Under the pieces are notes generated by a model. That model was given only the letters and a program-made list of their open reading frames with translations, made no database searches and was not told where the DNA came from. The translations under genes and the position numbers were made by a program. Below, one piece after another: positions 52,188 to 64,000 of a DNA stretch of 64,000 nucleotides. Every line of letters starts with the position of its first letter. Position 1 is the stretch's first letter. This DNA is from Anoplolepis gracilipes (lineage: Eukaryota; Arthropoda; Insecta; Hymenoptera; Formicidae), in assembly GCF_047496725.1 (NCBI RefSeq), contig NC_132977.1:7262501-7326500 (forward strand), given 5' to 3'.

Positions 52188-52544
52188 AATGAAAGTTCAC
52201 AGATTATAGAGATAGTTCGTATGGCCCGTTATTACTTTCGACATATAATATATTCGGTGCAGCAAGTTCTACCATATCAGTGATGCTTTACCTTTACGAA
52301 ACCTAAGGATCAAAGTTGAGGAGCGGAAGGAGAATTGAGAGAAATTTCTCCACACTGCTTGAAGGACATCATTGATTTAAGAACTGTGGCGCAATGGAAA
52401 GATAATGTATGTATAATAAAAAAACATAATATATAATATAAAAAAATATTAATAAAAGATGATATTAAATTATATATATGTATAATGTGTTCTTAAATAA
52501 TGAATTGTTTTTATAACGTAGTAAATTTTATTTATAAATACGTG

Positions 52545-52601
<57 letters not shown>

Positions 52602-52617
52602 TATATATATATATATA
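52545..52617. repeat. (TA)n microsatellite, interrupted
   Basis: About 70 bases of TA units with a central ACACATAT interruption. Confidence 0.95.
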
Positions 52618-54142
52618 ATGATATATATCTCTCCTTCTCTCTTTTTCTCTCTGATAAATCATTCAAATAATTAAATTATTGCATTTTTTAACGTTTCGAA
52701 TATAATTCATACAATGAATATATTGATGTTTTAATGCAACCGTAAGCTAGATAAGATTATAATTAAGTAGCTTAACCATATGTGGAAACATAATTGAATC
52801 GACGACATTTAAGAAAGGTTATTTCTTTAATCCTTTACTCTCTTTAAAAACGGTATAATGTGCATTTTATATTCACTTCTTTTTTTCCATTCGTACTTTT
52901 TTTCACATTGCAAACGTTCTTCCGTCGTTCGTACTTTGGTGGAGACGTGCCGAGAATACCTTTATGTCATTCCATCCGTACAGAATATTCGATGTAATGA
53001 GACCAGAAAATTCAAATCTTTTACTTATTTCTCGAAAAATTCAATACAAATGATATATTTTCACACTTGACACTATTATCTTTATCATTATTAATTACAT
53101 TTACGTTATTCTATTTTTATTACATTTGCTCTTATAACCCGAATAATTTTTATTTCTTTCCCTTGTCAAAAGTGTGATCTCAATTTTCTGCAAGGAATAT
53201 TATTCTATTTATTAAATTGCATAATTAATTCAAATCACTTTCTGTAGAAGAAAGACACAACACTAGTGGAATATTTCGACTATATAATGTAGCTGTAATC
53301 TGCATGTACTTGAGAAGTTGAATACAGTATAAGTCGACTTACTGTTGTTATTGCGTAAACTTTACTTTGGAAATCTTGAGTACTCTCCTATGCGGTAAAT
53401 CCGAATATTATATGAATGACTACAAATAATAATTCACCCTCCTTTTGCTATTTTAAATATAAATTTTGCATTAAATATACAGAATTAAATAAATTTGATT
53501 TGTTTAGATAATTTTTCTAAAAGTTAGATAAAATTGTTTGCGTCATTGTTGCATCCAATTCTCTCAAACTGTGGTTTTCGCGAATACGTATATCAGAAAG
53601 TCAGATTATAACGAATCCTGTCAGAGGAAGTCCGGTCGGAGGACTCGCGAGACCAATTTTCACGGCACTCATCTGTTCGTCCTTCACCTGTGGCTGGACG
53701 ATACCTAGATCGGTCATCTGTGAAATAACTTTTTGTCATTTTCCTGTCGAATTGCTGCCGATAACCGAGGTACACACATCAAGATGAAAATTAGATGATA
53801 TATAGTGTGTTTTAAAAATCTCATCCTTCTTGTACAATTATAATAAAAACAATATAAAATGTATTTAATAAAAATTCGGCCAATGTCATAACTTTTTTCA
53901 AAGGACGTTTTAAAAATTTATTATGCTTTTTGCGATTTTTTAATATTGTTTTGGGTAGCCATAATTTATTGAAAATAATCTTCTGCCTTATAATTTTATC
54001 ACGCGACAAAGTTTATTTCAAGCTTACGATTGCAAAACTAACTTACATTATTAATGCTTTAGATATTTAATTAACTATATATATTGAGATACATTTATCG
54101 ATAAAGGTATCTTTTAGAGAAGTAAAGAAATAAACTCAAACA

Positions 54143-54145
<3 letters not shown>

Positions 54146-54187
<42 letters not shown>
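54146..54187. repeat. (TC)n microsatellite
   Basis: About 20 TC units without interruption. Confidence 0.95.
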
Positions 54188-54190
<3 letters not shown>

Positions 54191-54812
54191 ATTTTTATAC
54201 ACCCGTATTTATATCGCAATACATTCCTACTACATCTAAAGATATACGAAAACAGATATTCGGTGATTAAATAAAAGCGGATTGTATTGGTTGGCATATT
54301 TTATGATCTCGCCGATCCAACGTATCAAGAATGAAGAGGAGAAAGGGAGATTGTACGGATAACCAGGCTCCGGAATGTCTCGCGGGATCTAAAACACCTG
54401 CATCCAGTTCCATAACTCTGGCCACTCTTCCAAACCACGATTCCAATGGCGAATCTCTCGAGTCTATGCTTTCTGGAAGCTGGCCAAAGTCACCCTCTAG
54501 TTTTTTTCACCACTCTCGAGGGCATTCTTACTCGCTACTCAAGAAAGTTCATGCAGCAAACTAATGTGACAATATTACAGTCTCTAAGATATGTCTGTGA
54601 CTCTGGAACGGCTTTCAGCGCATAATAAACAGATTTTGTTTATAAATGAAAAATTTAATATGAAAAATTAATGTCAATTTGTCGCTCTATCCATTAAGTT
54701 TCTTTTGAAGCGTATAAATTTTGATAAAACTCCTCGTAAAAATCAATCGATAATATTGAAGGTAAAAATAAATATAACGGGAGCAGCAAAAATATTTTTA
54801 TCCAAAATTCTA

Positions 54813-54815
<3 letters not shown>

Positions 54816-54862
<47 letters not shown>
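54816..54862. repeat. (GA)n microsatellite
   Basis: GA units with one AAAG interruption. Confidence 0.95.
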
Positions 54863-54863
<1 letters not shown>

Positions 54864-56226
54864 TTTTGAAAAGGTATACTCTAATAATGTTATATATCGC
54901 TTTATTTTATAGAAATTCGATTAGTTTTATAGAAAAACTACGACGATTTACCTGGTAGATTCATTTCTCTGAGATAATACGTATTGAGGTCAGCCAAAAA
55001 TAGTCCGTTCTCCAAAAGGGAATATATGCATTTCGAAATTTCCTACTCTACTTACTTTAGCCGATGTGCATCCCGATAAATTATATTCTCCAGTAACAAC
55101 GCCACGGCCGCCGATGCGCTCTAGGGAAGATATGCTATGAGATTCGCATAAATTGAAAACGCGAATAATCGGTATTCTTAAATTTGAAGATGTTACCGAT
55201 TCATATTCTGGAATATGTTCACCGGAATATGTCGTAATCGACATATATATACATATTAGATTATGTAAGTAGAACCGCAATTCTTGTTTGTATTCGGTCA
55301 ATATAATTTTAAAATACATCAATCTCTCTCGATACGATATATCAATATGATATCTCAACTTTTTTATATTTACATGTATTCGCTGAAACATATCTTTAAA
55401 ATTTAAACTTTCCATCACGATGTGAACACGATGGGTAATACGTTTTTTTTCCATAAAATTTTTCTAAAGAAACTTTCCACAAGTGTAGGTGCAAAAATAA
55501 TGCAGCTTTTTCATTTCACTTCTTTCAGTCTTGTAACAAAAAAAAATTCTAATTTCTTCCCTTATTTTTATACTTGTCTAATGCTGGCGTTCCAAGCTCA
55601 TTATAAGTGTTCTTCTTTTCTAGGATTTGTTTCGATAAGAAATAATACCCGTACAAAATTGAAAAACGCCTCATGATTTCGGTATGCATTACGCTGATAT
55701 TTAAACGAGTGTTTTTTCGATGAAATATACAGAGTATCTCTTCTGGAAACGCGGCCAAGGTCGAATCTCGAATGTTACTTCTTTACCCAATCTTTTTTCG
55801 AGTAACAAAAAGTCGACTACTTGCATATTGTCTACGCCAGATGGACAACGGTATAACTGTACGAGCTAAAGAAACTTGAACGATTCACTTGAACGAGAAA
55901 TTTATGAACTTCTCGAATTTTGATAACTTGCCAGTTTTCGAACGGCAGACTATATAAATCAAATCGCGCAAACTTAGCAAAATTTCTACCAACGCAATTG
56001 TTTATTTTGAAATACTTGATATCAATCAATTGTTATCTAACAGTTTTGTTGTGCTTGAAATAATTTGCAGAATATAAGCAACTTTAAATAAAAATAATAA
56101 AAAAGCATATTAAATTCAAGATTCATTATTATTATTATTTATTCAATGTTTATAGGAAAATAGTCATACCTTAGTCTCAGTTATTTTAATATGATAATTT
56201 ATGTATCTCTGTACAAACTAAAAGAG

Positions 56227-56229
<3 letters not shown>

Positions 56230-56257
<28 letters not shown>

Positions 56258-56260
56258 AAG
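56230..56260. repeat. (GA)n microsatellite
   Basis: About 14 GA units. Confidence 0.95.
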
Positions 56261-57000
56261 TTAAAATTAATCGCGTTTATATTATGTAAGTCATGAAGTC
56301 TACAATTTATTTCTCGTGTAGAGAGATTCGTATATTTAAGAACTTGAAATCATCAAGTTAAAACTTATAACACTTTTAACAAAATGTAATAATTATTTGC
56401 CCTCTTCACTTCTATTTCAAGTTTTCTAATTGGAAATACGTACTTATATATAGTTGAATACATCATTATTTTGTTTACCCTTTATTTAAAAGGCCGAATT
56501 TTTTTTATCGTCAAAAATAGAATCGAGATCAATATTATTCTCGATGACATGGCATCTTGATAAGGGATCGTTGCTCTCGATCCATTACACCGAAACGGAC
56601 ACAACGCTATCTCGTCGCGACGATTATCTGCGATAATATGTAGGTATGCTAATTTGATTGCTGAGCTCGCCGAATCCGCTCGCCTAATTCGTCCGCGTGA
56701 AAATCTAGCCAGGAATTAGTTAATTGAACTGCGAATTAGCGAATTAAATCAACAAGTTGAGAAACGACTTGGCGCCACTGATGCGAATTGCTGTAGAAAT
56801 GGTAATATTAGATTTAATATAATTAATTAATAACGTCGACTTCGCCGACTAATATCGGACAGCTTCGAAAGCCGTCTAGTAATCCCTCTTAAATTTTAAA
56901 TTAATCTAAAACACACAACTAAAAAATGCATGAAACCATTAGCGTCTTAATCTCTAATTTTTTTATATACCTATTTATTAAAAGATTATTCGTTTTGAAA

Positions 57001-60000
57001 AAGTGCGACGATTATGAAGGTTGTTTTTCGCGAAAAAATTAATTTTTTATTTTACAATTTCTATTTCTTAAATACTGATATTCGTCTGGATTTGTCCCTA
57101 ATAGACCCTAAAGAAACAATCTCGATATTTTAAATGTATCAGTATCTGCTTCCAAATAAACAACTCGCAATGGAAATGAGATATTTGATCCTCATTCAAT
57201 TATCTCCGGAGCCACATGATAGAGTCGAACGCATTGTACTTTCAGCCAAGTTTCGGCCAAGTATAATCGCCACCGCAAGTCTCTAATTGTAACTTAGAGC
57301 CAGGGCTTACTGGCGAAACTTGAGGAATTAAATTACGACGCTTGAATTTATGCGGTCCATGTAAATGACGCTTTTCGCACACGTGGTACACGTGGCTGAA
57401 TTGTCAACATAATAAAGAAATAAAGGAGACGGAAATTTATAGATAAACACGATTGTATGAAATTTCTTATAATGAGATCTCTCACAAGAGGCATCGCTCA
57501 GAAATAAAAATTTTTCAAATTTTAAAATGCGCAACGTGTGATTATGAAACATCAGAGTCCTATCAGCGATAAGTTTCGTAAAGAAACGCGTTCTCTGTAG
57601 CATTTCAAGCGTTGAAAGACTCGAAGGATGGTGACTTTGAAGAATAAAGATATATATGTATACTCGTGCACGCGCATGCAGAAAATATCTGTAGACATTG
57701 TAGTCTGCAGTCTAACAGAAGCAGCGACGACATTCGAGTCTCCGCCATTCACCCGCGAAGACAAAGCCGCGAGGATTAGAGGCGAGCTTAAGATTCGAGA
57801 CTCGAGTCTTCCTCTGCACGCTCCATTTCACGGCTTTCTCTGTGCCGAAAGAATTTCTTCCATTCCTGGTGCATACTTATTATTTAATCCCTGCCTTTCG
57901 TATTCTCGCGAGAGCTATTTGCATTTCAGAGCGTGGCCGTCTTCCTGTCTTTCTTTAAACTTCAAGTTTACTATCAATCTCATTTAAAATTCGCGTTACT
58001 TATTAATTAAAATCACATTTATCATCGATAGTACTAATTAAATAATCAGTTTAGTGGCTTTAGATATAACTTTATAGCGCGTTTATACGTACGTTTATGA
58101 ATAAGAAGAAAGAGTTTTAATTATGTATTTTTAACTGTTTATTTTTTTTAAATATATGTGATATATATCTAGTATAATGTGGTAAAATAACATATCATAT
58201 GTTTATAAAAAAATATAATTTGTACTACGTTATTTCTATATAGCCAATTCTTTTTAATCACCCTTATTTTTCTTCTCATCCTGTTATTCGGCAAACGCGT
58301 TCTTCCGACACGAGAATTTAATGATCCAACATCGATCAATTACAAGTGACATCCTTACCTACTAAGAAAAACAAGTAGTAAACAAGTGAACGCATATACA
58401 TAGAGTCCAGTAAGAGTCCATCTATCTTTCAGATCTATTCTAGCAGAATGTTTCTGTGTGTACATTATATATGATCAATGCAATTTTTCTCTCTTTCTCA
58501 CCGAAATACTAGTCGACTTTTTATCATGCGCGCATCGTCCCTTGCCGAGTATTGCCATTGACCAAAGGAAAGATGTCGATAAACTTTTTCGAAAGAAGAA
58601 CACAAGTTACGTTCAAAGATGACAAAATACTCGTCGAATTTAGGTTTTTTTTTTTTTAGTATAATTTTAGTAAAATTTAGTATAATATAATATTTCAATA
58701 TAATATAATATAACATCAAATAACATTACATTTTCTAATCACTTAATTGTTTTAACATTCTTTGTTTATTATTAATTATTATAAATATATAATTATTAAT
58801 TTTAAATATCGCACTTTATAAGCATTTTTTAAATAAGTAATTTGCATTTTATGCGATCTCAACAGCTATTCCGTTTTTCGAAAATTTAAATTTTATTTAA
58901 ATCAGCGGAAAAAGGAATAATTTTTGTCATTTGATGAAGAAATTGAATTATTTATTAATGGATCATTCATTGATAAAGCTTTCATTTTTTACGCGTGCAA
59001 TTTACATTTTAATATTATTTAATACGTGAAATGGGAGACGCGCGGAAGAGAGTAAAAAGAGAGAAGAGAGAAAGAGTTACTTGTATGTCACGCGGATTTT
59101 ATCACGTTTGTCAGTGATACATAACTGAATGTAGGTTGAGTTGTAGCATTTCTCTATCAAAAATTTACTTGCTTCGAAAACTCTCAAGTGAAATTTTTAT
59201 GTGGCCACATCATACACTTCGCTTACTTCCATCTAACAAAACTCCAACTTGATTCTTGAGGACAAATTGGCTAGCAGAGTTTGCTACATAAATATTCCTC
59301 TAAACGATTAATTATTTGTTTCAACCTTTTTACCGCAATTTTATTTATTTAGAGATTAAAAGCACAATTTGCTGTTTAAAGATTATTATCTCTTTATACC
59401 TTTGCGTTAAAAAACTTAATTAACATACAATTACATACATGAATTATTTTCACACTGTTATTTATTTTACTATTGTTGCATAATAAGTGCACGGTGTTAT
59501 TACATCTTTCGTCAAAAAAATTATACCAAGATTTACTGATAAATGAAAAAAGTAGCTCAAAATTATTATTAGTATTACAGAACTGCTAAATATAATATAG
59601 CAAAGGGATCAGTTGGTTAGTTTCATTAATTAATGCGGATCTAGCACAAGCACTCATCAATTATACATGAATGAATTTTGCATATGGCATTTCATACATA
59701 CATGTACAGAAGTAGAATTGAAAATAACCATTAACATATCATTATATAAACAATAACAATTAAATTGTTCAGTGAACGATGCTATTATTATTCCATTTTT
59801 TATATTTTCAATATATCTTATGTCATAAACATTTCAATCTGCAAATGTTCATTAAAAGCAATACTGCGATTTTAACTAAAACTCCATTGCCCGCAGGCAT
59901 ATTTTTCCCTCGGCAACAGTATCAGCAATTTTACTGTTGCAATGAAGTAGTTCATTATTATTATAATTAAAATATAATAACAGCGATGCGCCTGCTCTTG

Positions 60001-63000
60001 CAACTCACATGTTGAAATGTCAATTAGAACGTACTGTAGAGTTAGATGAATATTCGAGTTAAATATGTAAGATAAAAATAATTTTGCAATCTGACACACA
60101 CAGAGAGCGCTCATATTGCATTTACCATATAAAATTTATATAATAAACTGTCATGTTTTTTTCTCAGACACTGAATTAACTCTAATAGAAAAAATATATT
60201 TTCAGCAGAGTATTATTACTCTATATTGATATATACAGACTTATCAGCCATATCTAATCGCGGACGCAAAAGAAAACTACGATTAATTTGTTTTTTAGGA
60301 TTATCAAAAGTATAATGCACACGAGAAACCTGTCTCCCAACTAAGCTCGAACGATTAATCTTTTATAGCACAGCTTATTAATCAACACGTTGCTCAATTT
60401 CGCAAGTCTCATCGCGTTCAATGTTTTACGCATACCATCGATTATTTTAGTCCTCCCCTTCCCCTTTTCTCCTCCCTTGTGAGTAAAGTCATCATCGACG
60501 AGGTGTTACGAGAGAAAATGTCTCCAATTTATCAACCGCGCAAACAGTGGTTTAACGGGCTAATGCACCCCGCTGTCGACGGAAGAGAAAGTGCAAGCTG
60601 AATACGGGGTGGAATGTACATGGGGATGACGATTCGAGAGCGAGATGTTGGGGAACGCGGGAGGAAATCCAGGACGAACGAGGGAGGATTTGTTCGGCAT
60701 TGTGCCGCTTGAAGCCTCGGGATCCTCTCGCCGTGAGATTATCAGAAAAAGAGAGAGAGAGATTCTGACTATATAACGGATACGCTGAATAAAAATAGAC
60801 GAGGATAGAAATTGATGGGCGAGCGAATGGTACATGTGAGGACATCGCGAACTGTTAACACGTCCAAAGGATAAAGGGATAATAAATATTTGACGATTCT
60901 TCATCATCATCTCTATCTCTTCCTTTCATCTTTGCCTTGAGAAATTTGTTTTTATTCATATTAATATTTGTATTTATATTCCAATTTCTCAAATATTTGA
61001 TATTATCGAGATTCTTTTCTCATTTTTACATTCTTCGTTCAAGTCAACCTCCATGATTTTTAGAACGTGCAGTCGCAATTAAATGAGAGTTTCATCAACC
61101 GGTTTGTGTGGTGGAAAGCCACACTGGATTAACTCTGGTCAATATACCACATATACCCGTCTGAAAAATCAATCTCGAATACATCGAATGCCGAGACCAC
61201 TAATGATGATAGCCACGGCGATTTCATCGAATCGCAGACGTTAGTTGTTCCATTTAAACGTACACGCAAGCTGCCAGTCTGATAGTTAAGCACGATTGAA
61301 CGCGCATAATGCAACATTGAAAAGCCGCAAATTTACAGTGGACTGTCTATCTCCGCAGTATGCAGGATCAGCATAGCTGCGGGAAGCAGTCGACAGTTTG
61401 TCAACCGCGTGGCGAAATTGCGAGTGAAAGCAACGGAATATCAAATTGAACACGTAACATTCTTCGAATCTTTTATCTCGCGTCGCTGAAATTAATCGTA
61501 TCGTATGTCTCTCGAAAATCATTGCGAATATCATTCGTATATTAACTACGTGATGCGGCAGAATTATAACAGCATTAAACTTTACGTGCAAATACGTTGC
61601 AAATATTTACTATCGAAACGCAATGTATGCCCCGATGATTTATGACGCGTATGCTGTTGATAGTATATGTAGCGTATCTGATGCTTTGCCCGTAAATTAA
61701 CTTCTTCCATTACTCTATCATTAGTTTACGTAGTTCATAGCTTGCAGTTTACTGACTATGCAATTTGAGCGAGATGACTCTAGTATTGAGCTTTAAGTTC
61801 CCGCTTTTCCAATTACATTAGCTCCTTAACAACCAATACGATTAAAAAACAATATACAAATTAACTGTCTTAAATTAATTAAAACACATTGATACCGGAA
61901 TGTCACAAATTATATACGGTTTTGTATATATGTACGGGAAGCTACTTTCTATTCGTTGGCATATTTTTTTCTTATATTCGAGTAGGTATAATTTATATTC
62001 ATCATCGGATATAAACAGAAGTAGAAATGTGATCTATCAAATTGGAAAAAAAATGTTACAAATCTATGATTTTCGATTATTAAATTCCTATGTATCTAGA
62101 TTTATGCAGGGAAGAAGAGCGTGGATAGATTGGCTCCCCTTTTTAGCTTCCATATCATCCGACATTAGTCAATGTCGATATCGATAAATCGCGGTTGCCA
62201 GCTATGAATTCGTACACCGCTGTTAATTCGATCACATCAGGTTTAACTATCAGCGCAGCAAGTGACATGTGTATACTTGTTGTCACTTTCGTGGCTTCTC
62301 GCTTAATGGATAAGCTGCTATTAACGCCAATTGGTGCCGTATACCTATAATGCTAGAAAAACAACTAAATTCAACGTTCTGGGGAACATAATAAAACATT
62401 TTATGATGTTTAATCACGTTCACTTAATTATGACGCGTCATTCAACCATTATATTTTGTTTTTTATTAATTATAGTTTACTTTCGCTAAAATTAATCGAT
62501 TATTAAAACAGCATACTTTTTCAGTTATCTAAATAAAGGAGGATAATAAAATTATACGTATTTCAAGAAACGTAAGAACATCTCAAAGATGTAAAAGATA
62601 ATAGCTTTCTGCTAAATCTGAGAAAAAATATATGTTGCAAGCAGATTGTGTCACAATATTCGGTTAAAAAATCTTGTATATGCATATACTGACTGTATGC
62701 ATAAATTCGCGACGCTATCGTCAACGCGAACAAGGGAGCGAGAGTGCAATTGACGGATGAACTATGCCTTTTCACTGGGTCAAGTGTGAACCGCTAATTA
62801 TTCACGGACAACCTTGTTTTTCGTAGCAAAAGTAAACTTTACTGCAGCACTCTCTGGCATACAGTAACACTGTAGCGGAAAAATCCAGTATGAAATAGCT
62901 CACTTTTTCGATGAAAAAACATTCTTCTTGTGTATATGTTAAAAAATCCAATTTGTCTTTCGCGATTGCATTATCCTTTGTGACGATGTCACGCTGTATG

Positions 63001-64000
63001 AAACAATGTTGAGCAAATTTTCATACTCGTCCATATACGAGTTTGCACGATATTTTTATTCCAAGTCTACTTTAACTAATGTGTAACGCAATTATTTATT
63101 AAATATTGACAGAGAATTATATTTTTGAAAATTAGAAATAATATTGTGTAAACAAAATATATAATTCCATTATTTAGACATCTTCTTTTATTTTATTTAT
63201 TCTTCTTTGTCCGATTTTATCAATTTATATCAAGAAAATACAAGGAGAAATGTTTTTATATATAAGATACTTTGAGTTAAGTACGTTTTAAGTATATAAG
63301 GAAACTTCTTTCGCGGAGAATGTTCGTACTCGAAGTCGCGACTTAATGTACTCGGATTACTGACGAGGTGGAATTTACAGCTCCCTAATACTCGGCTTTA
63401 TCCATCGAAATTCTTCTCAGAAATCGCAGAATCCTCAAAATTGTTTCTTCCAGAAGTTCCAAATAATTTACGTATTTCTTCTGCATCATTTATAACTCGT
63501 TCAAAGCGTATCGGTAAAATTGGATTCAAAGATCGTTTTGCGTTAAAAACGCCGTCTAATAACCGCGGAAATATTTTAGCAAAAGCGAAGTCAGCAATAA
63601 ATACCGATGGATTTTCTCGCGATATATTACGATTACATTAAATGTGAGTAAATTTTAATTATTGCGTCATGTAAAACGAAACGGCTTCTTAAAAGCGTGT
63701 TATTTTCGCGTCGTTCCTCGATTGAGAAATACGTAGTTTAAGACTTGTTTCGCTAAACACTGCCTTTGAAGGTTGGCCAGCGAATCGAAGGCCACGATCT
63801 AAATCCGTCCCGTCGAACTTCCACCGACTCTCATCGACGGAGACTTTTGTAATCTTACACCGATCTATCACTTTCAACTTTATCGAACGATTTGGAAAAC
63901 ATTTCCAGAGGTAGAAACTTGCTCGAGTCATTCAACCATTGCACATACAACAAGCATTATTGTTCTTTAAAAATTTACTTATATTTAAATTTGCAGAATG
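57001..64000. other. Non-coding DNA with GC-richer islands to the window end
   Basis: GC-richer islands lie at about 57220-57970, 60400-60870, 61040-61640, 62140-62330 and 63300-63920, with AT-rich DNA between them. Open frames in them (57628-57987 plus, 60552-60910 minus, 61286-61591 minus, 63441-63641 plus, 63689-63931 minus) lack domains, and most are matched by frames on the other strand. The frame ending at 63641 follows an acceptor-like TTTCTTCCAG (ending near 63453) and is the only one that resembles a spliced exon; I do not assign it. Confidence 0.45.

Larger units (their letters stand above)
50581..52190. promoter_or_regulatory. Two GC-richer islands flanking a poly-A run
   Basis: GC-richer blocks at 50581-51180 and 51770-52150 contain CpGs and short open frames on both strands without motifs. 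Between them are a 31-base A run (51188-51218) and an AT-rich gap. The poly-A run could mark the 3' end of a decayed retroposed insertion, but no recognisable retroposon body or target-site duplication was identified. Confidence 0.25.
52191..54300. other. AT-rich DNA with long TA tract
   Basis: No gene is seen. A (TA)n tract with AC interruptions lies at 52545-52617, and a (CT)n tract at 54146-54187. Confidence 0.6.
54301..57000. other. Mixed-composition non-coding DNA
   Basis: A 77-codon plus-strand frame at 54331-54564 (Ser-rich, no domain) is not called as a gene. GA microsatellites lie at 54816-54862 and 56230-56260. GC-richer patches at 54990-55180 and 56520-56780 have no coding evidence. 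Confidence 0.5.

Noticed and set aside
54331..54564. 77-codon plus-strand Ser-rich frame
   Set aside because: No homology or splice evidence, and length is compatible with chance.
1..64000. CRISPR arrays, rRNA, prokaryotic operon features, mir-10/mir-993-type Hox microRNAs
   Set aside because: None seen by eye; the repeats present are microsatellites and local duplications, and the mature miR-10 and miR-993 sequences I know were not found.

Overview
The window looks like nuclear DNA from an insect, most likely a hymenopteran and possibly an ant. It is AT-rich with sharp GC-richer, CpG-containing islands, many long GA/CT and TA microsatellites, sparse intron-bearing genes, and a clear Hox gene. 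The species assignment is inference from this style and from the labial protein; nothing in the window names the organism.

Three protein-coding genes can be supported. (1) labial (lab), the anterior-most Hox gene, lies on the + strand. Coding exon 1 is 7131-8067, followed by an intron of about 12.3 kb and coding exon 2 at 20389-20873. The join is in frame (GTAAGT donor, TTTCAG acceptor) and gives 473 residues, with a YKWM hexapeptide in exon 1 and a complete homeodomain in exon 2. (2) A small two-exon gene at 23670-24143 (+) encodes a 114-residue coiled-coil/acidic protein that I cannot name firmly; SNAPC5-like is a weak suggestion. (3) Tim17, a core subunit of the mitochondrial TIM23 translocase, lies at 24572-25063 (-) and converges on gene 2.

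Layout. 1-6300 is upstream non-coding DNA; by the usual co-orientation of insect Hox genes it should lead towards proboscipedia. 6300-6600 is a GC-richer block with GAGA repeats, an inverted CCAAT pair, a perfect TCACGTGA E-box and an Exd/Hox-type half-site, and is the best candidate for the lab promoter. The lab intron holds two TA-flanked, inverted-repeat-ended MITE-like elements (8422-8659 and 10566-11090), a GC-rich island with a 65-nt imperfect hairpin (12555-12619), and a polypurine-then-polypyrimidine CpG-rich block (14640-15560). 20874-23669 is the lab 3' UTR plus a spacer. From about 25.1 kb to the end (about 39 kb) I find no convincing coding sequence. That stretch is AT-rich DNA with microsatellites, an imperfect tandem duplication (36641-36917) and several GC-rich islands. 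The largest island (27400-28620) looks like a promoter or 5' UTR of an unseen gene, so the right side may be a giant intron or a regulatory landscape.

The genes do not form a pathway: lab is a developmental regulator and its two neighbours look like housekeeping genes at the cluster edge. I found no CRISPR arrays, rRNA or tRNA genes, or autonomous transposons. The strongest leads are the intronic hairpin, the GAGA-rich blocks, a 10-base motif shared by the lab upstream region and the hairpin, and the unexplained island-bearing right half.
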